From Opisthocomus hoazin (Eukaryota > Chordata > Aves > Opisthocomiformes > Opisthocomidae), in the NCBI RefSeq assembly GCF_030867145.1, contig NC_134418.1, forward strand, positions 7,250,802 through 7,314,801: DNA of 64,000 bases. The letters are read 5' to 3'. Both the position numbers and the translations under genes were made by a program. The number at the start of each line of letters is the position of its first letter. Position 1 is the first letter of the stretch. The notes beneath the pieces are model-generated. The model was not told the origin of the DNA, searched no databases, and was given only the letters and a program-made list of their open reading frames with translations. This document shows, piece by piece, positions 48,501 to 60,500 of the stretch.

Positions 48501-51500
48501 TGTTTTTGATGTGGCTCCTCCCTCCAAATGTTTGGTCTTCTAGTTTTTCCGGTTAATGTTGTGGAGTCCTCAGAGATGTAAGACGTTAAGGTCAGTTACT
48601 GATGGAAGGCATCATGCTGTTTATGGTTAACCTACTCGTATATTTATAGAAATGTCCAGACAGTAGTAAGATTTTCTCTGCAGGCCATTTTGCACCAAGC
48701 TGGCCATGACCTGATAAGTGTTCCTATATCAAACTGCTCTCGTTGGCTCTTGTAGAGACCTAACTGGGGTTTCTGTTCTCCTCCGAAAGCTTGTGGAGAT
48801 CTCTGAGACCTGGTGCTACTCAGAGCAGCCTTGGGACTGCTCGATTTGTGACAGTGGATTGAACCATCAGGAAACCAGGACTGATAGTGATTCTGTGGGA
48901 AGTCAACATTTTTCATGGCTTTAGCTGAATATTTGGGCCAAAGAGGCCATTGGTTTGGTTTTTTAAATTATATCAGTTAGCTAGAATATTCCTTGCACTT
49001 AGTTGAGCACTTCTAGTAATATTCTGTCCCTGGGAAGCTGAAGTAACGTTACTCTAAGGAGATCTTGTGTTGCAAATGAATTGGACGAGTTATACTTTCA
49101 TTTAATTTTTTTATTCCTGTGTTCTGTCCCATGAGTACAACACTAGAAGTCTAAAGCTGTCTTTCAGTGAGAAGCAGGCAAAAAAGAGCTTTTGTGTTTC
49201 TTACCATCTCCTCAGCCAGTGGTAGCACTTATGCTTTGGTGGTTGAAAGACTTCCATGACCTGAGCTGAGTGTTAGGATACACGGAGAGTAGGATTATGC
49301 TCTAAATGGGGACTCCTTTATGTGTTTATGCTTCCTAAAAGTTGATTCACATAGCATCAGTTAAAATAACTCCAAAATAATACTTGCAGCATGATCTTTG
49401 TGGCTTTACACAAAAATAATGCAGAACTTCTTTGTTGATATGCAATCCATTTTTTTATATCTTTTTTAGCCTAGAAATTAGCTTGGTTAGGTTATATGTC
49501 TCTTTTTGTTCCTTTTCGTGTCATGAGCCTACCAAAATCTGTAAGCTAACTCACAATACAGATTTTTAAACCATCTGTCATCTCTGGAATATAATGTCAG
49601 TGCTTCTAAAAAAGCCTTTTTCCATGTAAACAACCCCCTCTATGGAGTCAGGAAAAGCAGCCCTTCCCATTTAAAACATACCATTTAGTGTTCAAATTGC
49701 CATTTATCTGGCTTGGAGAAAGACCCGGCTCTCAAAGCAGGAATGATACGGTCGGTACTGGATAGGGAAAACATCAGGGCACACAGATGCTAAGCCCTGC
49801 CTTTTTGGAGCAGTGAAGCTGGGTGAAGATCCGACCCGGTCACATAGCAGAGAATGTTTTCTTCTCTACAAGGCACAGATTTTATTCCCCTTAGTATCAC
49901 ACTTTGATGAATTATTTCGTCTCCCCTGAAAAGGTCTGACTGAAGCGGTGGGCTGTGTCAGCGCCGGGAGAAAGCTCAGTGCCGTGGGCTGCTTTCTCCA
50001 GCAGCCCTGCTGAGGCGAAGCATGGAGCGGGGAGGAGCAGCGACAGGGCAGATGCCTCCAACCAGGCCCACGAAACACTATCTCTTGCAGGCAGCTGCTT
50101 GGAGCCTCGTGGGGTGTGCCAGGCACAGCGTTCCTATCAACCCGCAGCTTCTCACTGATGGGTCGGGGCCCACACCAGCCCTACACGCCCTCCACGCAGA
50201 CCCTTCCTGTAAAGCATTGCCTTGGGAGCAAACAAATTCCCCTTGCTCATCAGCAGCCCAGCTCCACTGAACAAAGCGTGAAGTACGACAGCTTAGTAAG
50301 CCATCTACCTGCAATAAATTTGTTTCCTAAAATAGCTGCAGAGCCATGGGGTATTTTTATAGCAGATACACAGGCCTTTTCTGTTCTGAAGGACTGTAAA
50401 GAAAACTTCCTAGGGTTAGCTTGTGTGTTAACTGATGCGATTCTGCATTTTCTGTTTGAAAACAGCCCGGAACAATAAGCCCAGCAAGGGTGAAGTACCT
50501 GCTTTATCTTGTCTGGGCTTGAATTATGATACTCAGAGTTGTCAGTGTCAGTATCAGCCCTGGGAGAACCTTTACTGCTGGTGATTTTAGTAGGAACATC
50601 AGGTTTTAGTAGACATCAGGTGCATTATCTTGATAATCCCAATATTTTTCTAAGGTTTCTCCATCAGTAATATCATTATTTTAGCATTTCTATTGTCTGT
50701 CTATAACAAGAACTGCGGAAAAGGAAATGATGTTTGCCACCTTTAGACAAGTCTGGATGTAGTATCTCAGCGTGAGTAAACCTAACAGTTGTGTGATAGC
50801 TCCAGGCTGGCCAAGACGGCTTCTTCCACCCGTCTCCCTTTTTTCTTCACCTGCTTGTGCCTGGCTGTCTTCCAGCTCCTGGGTACCCTGGCTGAGGAAA
50901 GAAAAAAAAAAAAAGGTGACGTCAACTGGAGAGGAGTATGTGCTTCTTTGGGAGGATCAAGACTGCTTAAATTAGAAGCATCAAGGACGGCCCTTGCTCC
51001 TGTTATTTCTGCTGGAAGGGCAGTTGGGTGTCCCTTTACCCTGCAGTTACACCAAGAGAAGAGATTAGGTTTCACCAGCCATTAGGTTACATTAACCAAG
51101 ATGAAGTTTGCAGTTTGCTTCTGTAGTAGCCTGGCTGAGAAGTCCAAGGTGGATCTGGATGGAAAGCAGAGCGTCTTTGTGCTAGACACCGAGTTCTCCT
51201 GGACCTGCCCTCTGTTTCCTCAGTGCTGTGAGTGTGCAAGATGCTTCAGAAGTGCTGATGAGGACAAGGTCTCAGCAGCCAGAGCTCAGCAGGATGTCCT
51301 GGCTGAACTTTACACCTTATTAATACCTGTGAAGGTGCTGCATGACTGGGCAAGTGACGTGGGCACAGCTGTCCTGGGCAGTGCTGAACCAGCCTGGCTA
51401 GGATGTTTGATTCGAGGTGCAAACGGAGTTTGAAGCGAGCCTGATCTGCCTCGGGGGTGTCAGGGCCCAGCGCTTTCCTCAGGCGATCTTTTGGTCACTG

Positions 51501-54500
51501 AGGCACTGTGTGCCTTTGGTGTTCTTGGTGTGTATCCACATCTCCTGGGGCCCAGGGTGGGGATGGCGTCAGCACTCTGCAGGACCTATTCTGCTTCAAA
51601 ATGACCACAAAGAATCTGCAGGAGCCATCTCCCAGGGAATGTCATCCTGGAGCCACCTCATCTGCAGCTGGTGCTTGTTCCACCCCAGTCCCTTCTTGAA
51701 TATCAGGCATTTGGCCTTGTCAAGGGGCTTGTGTTAACCCTTTCCCTGACCTTGTGCGCTGCTTATTTTCACTTCCACAGCTGTTGGATTTAAACCTTTG
51801 ATGCAAAGACAGTGCCGTTTATTTTTAATCTGTGGCACTGCGTGAGCATTAATTAGGACTGATAATAAGGAATGCAAACCTATTGGCACCCTTCTTGGCG
51901 GTTTCAGAGAGGAATGTTGGCATGGTGACAGCTCAGCTGCTGCTCCGTGGGTACAAAGCACGCACTACCCAGTGAACATATTGAGGAAATGGGAAATATT
52001 TCACTGATTCCTAAATGTGTCCATCCCTGTGTTTGAGCAGGCGTTTGCCATCTTGGCTGCTGTGTGCTGACGATATGGGAACATTAGTTATTTATGGGCA
52101 AAATAAGGACTGTTCTATTTGTGTTGCAGTAGTACAATGTTCTGAATGTTTGGGCAGCCCAAACACCACTGGTGGCTTGGTAACTAGATGAGCAAAACTT
52201 GGACAGCTTGGGAGGTGGACGACACTGTGCTGGTGTGCTGGTAACAGTAGATTACCATCCAGAAAATACCTGTGTGGTTAAAAATACTCAAGAGAACGGA
52301 TATGCAGGCATTTCTGGAGGTAACCTGAGTCCTGGCCAGTACTTCTGAGCATCGCTGAGAGTCTTTCCGCTTATTTCAGTGGCTGCTGTACTGAATGGGA
52401 GAGTTAATTTTACAGGTAAATGGCTGTTCGACCAGGCCCCTCATGAGGAAAACAGCATCACCAAATCATCGGAACTCAAGATGTCATGTGGGGCCCTCCC
52501 CGTTCCTGGTACCAGCTCTGATGCTGATCCCCAGGCTGTAATCTTGGTGCTATAAGGGAGACTGTCACATCTGGGTTAGCCGGTGCTCTGTGATGGTCAG
52601 ATCACTGTGCTAGCAGATTCAGAGGCGTAGAAAGATATGATAGCCAGGGCTGGCTGTGGCTGTACTGGTAAGTGGAGACAGAAGGAGGTTTGGCGATGGT
52701 GCAGCTGCTCCCCTGGAATATGACAGAGATTGCTAAAGAGGAGCTAACCGTTCAATTGCTTTAATCTTCCCCTCATAATCAGGAAACCCCACGATATGGG
52801 AAGCTTCATCCTTTCCTGTCTCGTTTAGTGGTGTGCTTGAGTAAGGAACACCAAACCCCAAATTCTATGTAATATAATTGTAAATAAATACAGTTATTCA
52901 GTGCCACATTAACTCTTAGTGATAGAGAGGGTTTTTCCCCTCCTTTTTGACTTTGTTCTCTTGATTCAGTTGAACATCCCCTTACACTGCATCAGGAGTA
53001 GGAACAAATAACCTCAGTTATTTATCTTTACTGCAAATGAAACAATTGCAGCGTTTACAGCTGCTCTTACAGATCTTCCCCGGCGCGCTTCCACACACAC
53101 TTGCTGCCCTTCTCCTTTCCACTTCTGCCTCCGCCGTGTCCCTCTTGACAAAGAGAGGCCAGAAGCGCGCGCAGCGGTCCAGATTGGGGATTGCTCTACT
53201 GATGTGCCTAATAGGATTAGAAGATTTTCAGCATTAATCCTTATCCTGTTCTTTAGGAAGACTAACCTTTTATTTAGATTGTTGCCTCCTGTTGCACAAT
53301 TAGTTGACTCTTCAGTGATTTCTTTACAGATGCTGTTTTGCCCTTTTTCAAGGTGATTGTCATTGATGTAGACCTCCAGCATGGAGCAGTGTACGAACTG
53401 TTAGATTATTGTGGTTATTTGTTTAGTGCTGTAAGTGAGCTTCTCCTACCTGGCTGATGAAAGTCACTGCATCCTTGCCTTTCCCTATACCCTGAGGGTG
53501 TGTGTTTGTTTTAGCCCAGACTGTAGGAACTCACCTCTGTAGCTTTAAACGTAGCAACTACTACATCAAGCTCTGAGAGTCCCTGGTTTGCTGATCAGGA
53601 TGTCTGCTTCTGCTTTTGCACAGAGGGTGAAAGAGCCAAGGCTTTCCAGGGTACATAGCTCATTCAAAGGAGCTTTGAAAGATGGAAATGGGTGGGGAGT
53701 GGGTTGACTCTGTATTTGTAGCTTGGTTTCCTAAGGAAATGAGGCTTAAGCAGTCTGTTTTTCCACTGCTGCTAGCTTTGGATCCGCAAAGTGATTGAGG
53801 CCAAAATAGATGGGTCAGAGAGGTCTCAAATACAAAGTTTCTACATTATTCATAAGAATTAGCTGCTGGGTGGGAGATGTCTCATAGCAGCATCTGCCGG
53901 GAGATGTAAAAGCTGCTGTGTTAACTCCATAGGTAGGTCGTTAATTTGACTTGGCAGCTGGCAGGCACCAGCCAGGCAGTCAGTGCGTGTGCCACGGAAG
54001 GAGTCACAGCACGTGTGTTCCCAGTTCAGCTGGCAGCTGTGGGAGGGAACTGAGGGTCTGTGCTGCAATTCTGAGGATATGCAGAGGAAAGCTGAAGTTC
54101 CTGTGGTGTGGTTCAGAGAACATCAGGTAGAACTGGAGTGTTGCAGAAGAAGATTATAAAAGTGAGGAGAAACCAGGGAATGGCATGGTTGGAATTTGTG
54201 TAGTTTTGGCTGCTGCCCCTCAAACTGTGGGCTGTCAGGATAACTGTCAGGGAACAGCTTGATGTAGAGGCAATGGGCTGATATGCAATGGAAGAGCAAG
54301 GAGCAGAGGAGCTCCAGGGTGTGGGAGAAGACATACAAGGAACAGCAGAGTAAGCAGCTGGTGGCACTACAGTCAGCAAAGGAGAGACGGGAATGAGGTG
54401 GGATGTGGGAAAAGACCACACAAACAGTAGTTAGGAGCAGCATTTTTCTGGAAGGCAAGTGTAATAATGTTACTTCAGTTTGGTAGGCAAGGGCAGCCTC

Positions 54501-57500
54501 TCTGGGCGTGTGTGTGAGGGGCAGAGGGAAGAGGTTTAAACACTGATGCATCCAGGTGGGTTAGAGATCAGTAAAGCACACAAGGGAGGCTGGATAGGAG
54601 GCTTTGACGGGGAATGACTTGGTGGCTTGGCCAAGGGGACAAAGAATCAGCCGTGGTTTTGTGTATAGTGTGCAGGAGAAGTGATTTGGCAACAATCTGA
54701 GCACGGGGATGAAGGAAGGCAGGAGTCAACAATAACTTTAATTACACGTGAAGCATGGATGAGGGGGAAGAGAGAAGTAGTGTCTTTAGCAGGGGAGAGG
54801 AACTAAGGGAAGGGATAGAGGACTGATGTGTATGTTTGAATTAAATCAATTATATTCAAGCCTGATCCAAACCCCAGTGAAGACTGGAGTATGTCAATGT
54901 GCAGTATTTGTCTCCAAAACCCTAAATATGCTTTACAGAAATGCTTTTATCTTCTGTTTGTAGGGTGTACCCAGAAGTTAAGTGACTCCAAGCCACATAG
55001 TAAGCTACAGCAATGACAAGACTGAGATCCAACATTCCTTAAAACAGTTTTTGGTTGGATAAACCGTAGCAGTTAGAAATGTCCATATATGCACACAACG
55101 CGCTTCAAGGCAAATCAGTGAAGCTCTCAATCTCCAGTTTAGGGAGAGCACATCACCTTATTAACTGTCTCTTGCTCTGCATATGCAAAAGTATTGCACA
55201 GTTTCCTTCCCTCACAGGAATTTTTTTTCAAGTGTTTATTGTCTGCAGCTACTTATTTTCTGGTGATCCTGTAATATGTCTGCTTCTTGAAGATCCAGTT
55301 ACTTTTTCTTACTAGCACAAACTGAGGAAACAAGTATCAATCATTCAGTGATTGTCTGCAGGAAATAAAAGCGTGAGATAGCAGCCAGCCCAGGCCAAGA
55401 AGGAAGGACAGAAATGCGGTACTTTTTATAACTGGAGCCAAAAACGTTATTCATGTGCTTGGCTGTTAGTTTCTGAATATTGTGGAGCTTTCTTCCTTTT
55501 GTGAGCTCAGACTTCTTTGGATTAGGTCCTGCTAGCATTGAACTCAGAGGGAATATTTGTTATTAGCTTCAGTGAGAACAGGATCAAGCTATTGTCTGTG
55601 TGTTCTTCCCTGCCTTAACCAGTGTTGCTGTTTGTTAAGATACTGCAAGGGACAAAAATGCGTTTGGTTTCCCAGAATCTTTCTGAGCATTTATATCTAA
55701 TCCCTGCATATAGCACAGCCCCCATGGGTGAAATAGGTTGAGAGCTGACTGTTTCCAGCAAAGCCTTTTGAAACTAGTGTGAAGCCTCTGTAAAACACCG
55801 AATCTCCTCACTCAGGAGCTGCTTTTCTGAAGTCTGCATTGTGCTTCAGGTTTTGCTAAGCTATGCTACAGTAAGCATGATGAATAGCAGACAAAATGTA
55901 TTCAGTCACTGCTTTGGAAATCAAGATGTGTGCTGGCTCATCCCATTCTTTCACAAATACCTTCTTGAGCTACGGAAAGTACGATGGTACACCATATCCC
56001 AGAGTGTTAATTTTTAATGTCTTCTGCACGTAATGGACTCAACTGTAATTATGAGTCCCACAGCACACAATTGCTACTGGCAGGATGGAAAAGACAACTG
56101 CGGGTCCATGTGGCTCCACAATTAGGCATTGAAACATTGATCATTTCCATTCCCAAGAGCAGCGGAAACAGCTGTACGAATTCAAAGCGAAAACTCCAGT
56201 GGAAAGAGGGGTGGTTGCAAGCCAATAAATATTCCCCTGCAATCTATTAAATTCAGACTTTGCAGCATCATCCTACTGCATTGAATAAAACTGACTGAAA
56301 CCTGGGCAGGGCAAAGTGGTTTTGACAAGCCAATGCCTATGTCCAGAATCATCGAAGTGAATAAGCACAGCTAGGCAGTGATGCAGAGAGGATTTAGTAT
56401 GAAAAATTCTCAACGTTTTTTCTCAGTAGTGCTATTTTTAACTTATGGATCCTCGTTTCTTTCTTACATGAAATCTTGAAGCTGACAGCATAGCTTTCAG
56501 ACTTGAAAATGAAGGGAAACTGTCTGAAAGAACAACAAAGCTGGGATTTTTAGGCCTGATCCTGTTGACATATCTTGGTGGGCAGATTCCTCCTCCTTTG
56601 ATGGGCCTAAATGGACTATACCAAACAGCGCAGGGCTCTTCGCTTTAGCAGATTTAATGTAGGAAAAGGCCCCAGCATTCAAACACTTGCACCAGTAGAA
56701 CCTGGATGCTGCTTTATCCTCTGCCAGCTTTTCAGAGTATTAAATAGAGGTGGAAGGGATTTCAGGCAAATGATTCGCACTTTGTTCTGCCTCTGAAAGC
56801 AATGCTCCTATATTCCTGATGTCACAGTAGATTATTTTAAAATCAGATTTTTAATTTCCTTTTAAAAACATGGTGGCCTGTGTTTTTGTTACACATGAAA
56901 CATAATGTAACTCATAAGGTACAGCTATGGAAACCATTGCAAAAGCAAAGTGAACCTGAATCCCTGCTCTTCACTCATGTCACTGGCAACAGTTTCTCTG
57001 AATTCAGTGATGCAAAATCGTTCCTGTGCTGTACTTAGTGCACTCAAGCTTAAATCAAATCCTAACAGTTTTTGATAGTGCAAGAAACACATTTGACAGA
57101 CGGGGGGGAAAAAGTCTTTCTCTGTGACAGGAAATCAATTTAATCCATTTGTTGTTTGTTTGTTTTCAGGCTTATATTTGGCACTCTTTACCCTGCGTAT
57201 TATTCTTACAAAGCCGTGAAATCAAAGGACATCAAAGAATATGTGAGTAATGAGGTTTGTGGCTGTGCTGCGGGGCTTGTTTTCTAAGATTGCTCCTCGC
57301 CGCATTGTAAAGGTGCTGCCTGTATTCTGGGAAAGCTCATAAACCAGTGCAAGGGGAAGGAAGACTGGCCTGAAGGTGGGATGGCTGATTGCTAGGCACG
57401 TCTCAAATAAGGAGACTCGGGTTTGTGCTTCTGGCTCCTCTGCAGAGTTGATGTGCTCCTTGAAAAATGTATGCTATTTCTCTGGTGGTGCAGCTATGTA

Positions 57501-60500
57501 CGGCGGACATAAAAGGTGCTTGGCATCCAGAGCTTGAAGTGTTTTCCTTTGTTTCTGAAGAGCAGCATAAATCAAAGCCTTTTCAAAAAGCCTTGAAGCT
57601 TTAGCTGCTCATTCAAAACAAGGATCAGAGGAGGCAACTCGAAGCACATACGACTGAATCTTCAGATAGAAACATCCTTCCTTGTAGAGTGACCTATTTA
57701 CAGGCAGGTCTGGCTACTGGGTGTGCTGTCTTGTCCTTTAGCTGAAAAATCTTCCCTTGGCCCCAGTTTCTAAAGGCATATGGGGCCATTGGGGAAAGTC
57801 AAGTGTGGGAGAATCAAAACCACTCGGATGCTGTTGGGGTCCTGTAGGATTTGTAGTGCACTTCATAACCTGAGCTCTGTTAACTTCACTGCACCTGACT
57901 CATCCTCCAAATCCCCACTCTTCAATCCTCTCAAGATCCCACGGATAACAAGCCCATTTTCTCCTCTAGGTAACAGTGTAGATGGCTATCCCATTAAGTC
58001 CTTAGTGCAAACTCAAACTGGGACTCACTGTGGCTGCTGAGATTTTTTCCTTTCTGTCAGTCCCCTCCTTCAGATAATGGTTTTGGATATTTTGAGAATA
58101 GTAAGTGTTACAGAACACATCAAATGCTTAAGGCAAAATGCCCCTGCAGCCCTTGCATAGCTGTGCGTCTGAAGGTTTGCACACCCTTTGCTTGGAAATG
58201 CTGAAGACGTGCGCTAGCACCCCCAAGCAGTGTCTGCCACTGAAACTTAACATTTCCATAGTCCTTTTCTGGAAAATACTTTGTTGAAAGATCCAATTCC
58301 TGTTGGAAATTCAATTGCAAAAGAGGAACTCACATCAGACGCATGGGGTCATGACCCAAATGTGGGAACAGCGGATCTAAAACCTGGTCTGCACTTAAAA
58401 TTGTTTTTTAGCTTAACACGCCAGTGGTGGCAATATGTCTGTTCGGGGTCTGATTAAAAAAATAGAAAAAAAAAGTAATAATTTACACTGACACAGTACA
58501 TTATTTACTAGTCAAAACTTATATCAATGTAGTTTATTTTTCTTCTGCTTGGTAATAGTCATTTCGATAAATGATGTTTTAGGCTGATCCAAGCCTGTCC
58601 ACACCAGGTCTTGGTTTGTGTTTAAAAGTTTTGCTGGCAGTAACATCTGACTGAGAGAACCGTGCTGGCAGTGAGACTCTGAGGGAGTTGCTGTTCTGTA
58701 ACAAGGCTGGCAGAAGCTGCCCTGGAAAGACAATGCTCCCAGGCATTTGGCAGTGCCTTCTACTGCTGTAACAGTAAATATACACATAAATCCCAGGGGA
58801 GCAGTTATATAGCTGGGGGACAGGTGCTCAGGAAATAATTTCAGTACCTGCAGGGAGGTGAAGAGAGACTGCAGGTACTGTCCCCACTGCAGCGGGGAAA
58901 AGATGGAGCAAGCTGTTTTGGAGCTGGTGAGATCCAGATTCATTGCCACCTTCATCCTTTTGTTTACCAGGTCAAATGGATGATGTACTGGATCATATTT
59001 GCACTCTTCACGACAGCAGAGACATTCACGGATCTCTTTCTTTGCTGGTGAGCACCAGATGGGGGAGGGTCTTTGGCATGAAGTGGAAAGAAAATGGAAA
59101 TGTTTACAAGGGGGAAAAAGAGGCACAAAGGTGCACTGGCTCATGAACCCGGGGTTGGCAGCTTCAGGTGCATAAAGGTGTTTTGTCTGGAGGAGCCATG
59201 CTTCCTTTCTCAGTGCTGTCACAGGAAAAGCAAGAAAGAGGATGGAAGTGCTCAGTGATATCTCATTAGTGGGAAATCATTAGCAGAGTCTCAGTCCCCT
59301 GCCTGTCAGAGGGAGGTGCAGCTGATTGCCGAGTTGGATGCTTACAGAGATCATCACGTGAACAACAGTAGCTTTAGCTACAGGCATGGTTCTAGTCTTA
59401 CCTAGCTGTGTCCTACAGTAAGTACACGGACTCTAGGCATCAGGCAGAAACAGCCCTGCAGCGCAGGACTTAGTTTGTAGGTTGCTGCGTGGGTGCGTTG
59501 CTGATTAGGCTGGGTTTACAGTTTGGTGGAGGACAGTGACAGTCCATACTGATGGGGGCTGTCTGGTGCCAGTGGAAGGATTCCTGGTGACCTCTGTCAG
59601 GATGAGAGCACAGAAATGCCCAATTATCGGGTTTGGTTCCTGAAATTTTGATGCTTGAGTTTGGAAATGTTTGTTGCTTGGTTTCCCTTTTTAGTAAGGC
59701 CTTTCTGGTGGAAGCCAGTGAGATCTGTAGACTTCAGGATGAAAATCTAACTGTGGTGCATGGCCTTCACCTGAAGCTGGTTCCTGTGTAGTACTGTATG
59801 CCTCTAGTGAGTCCTCCAGACCAAGGGAATCAGGGGTACATGGCAACAAGTCAGATCTGTTGAAAAGGAGATAAAAGATGTTATTGTGTCTCTGTCTAAT
59901 TTGCGTGCGGATCTACCTCTGCTGTGTTCATCTGGAACTTTGTTTTTTTGGAGGATGGGTTATGTGGGTCTCTTGGGAGGAATGACAGAGGGCTTGTCCA
60001 GCCTGTGAAATCAAGTACGCTGTAGAGATCCTCAGTGAGGTGGAAGAACAACCTGGCAAATCCATGCTCAGAGCAGAGCACTGCAGAGGCCCATCGGGTT
60101 GGACCTGGATGCTGTATGGCCCAGCTGGCTCAGTGACAGTGCAGTGCTGTCCAGATAATCTAATCTCAAGAAGTCCCTAGCCTGGTGTTACAGCTAAAGC
60201 ATGTCCTGTTGTTAGTCAGTGTCATGTTTTGCAGTGCTACCTGAAGGCTGCAGCGTGGATCTGCACCTTTATGTTGCGTGTTGCTTGGACAGCAAAGGTT
60301 CTTGTATTTCAGTTTCAGTCAGATAAGCGTTATCTTACAAGCAGAAAGGCAGAGACATGAAAAGTGCATAAATATATTGATGAAATACCGATTTGCTGGT
60401 GTGCTCTTTGCTCCCTCATAACTACTGGGGATGCTATGAAGGCAGCATCTGTGCTCTTTGCATGTAGAAAGCTCCTCTCATCACACAGCAGAGTCACATC

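Noticed and set aside
54123..54551. 142-codon minus-strand frame, Leu/Ser/Cys-rich
   Set aside because: Complement of a purine-rich intron stretch; no signal, domain or splice context.
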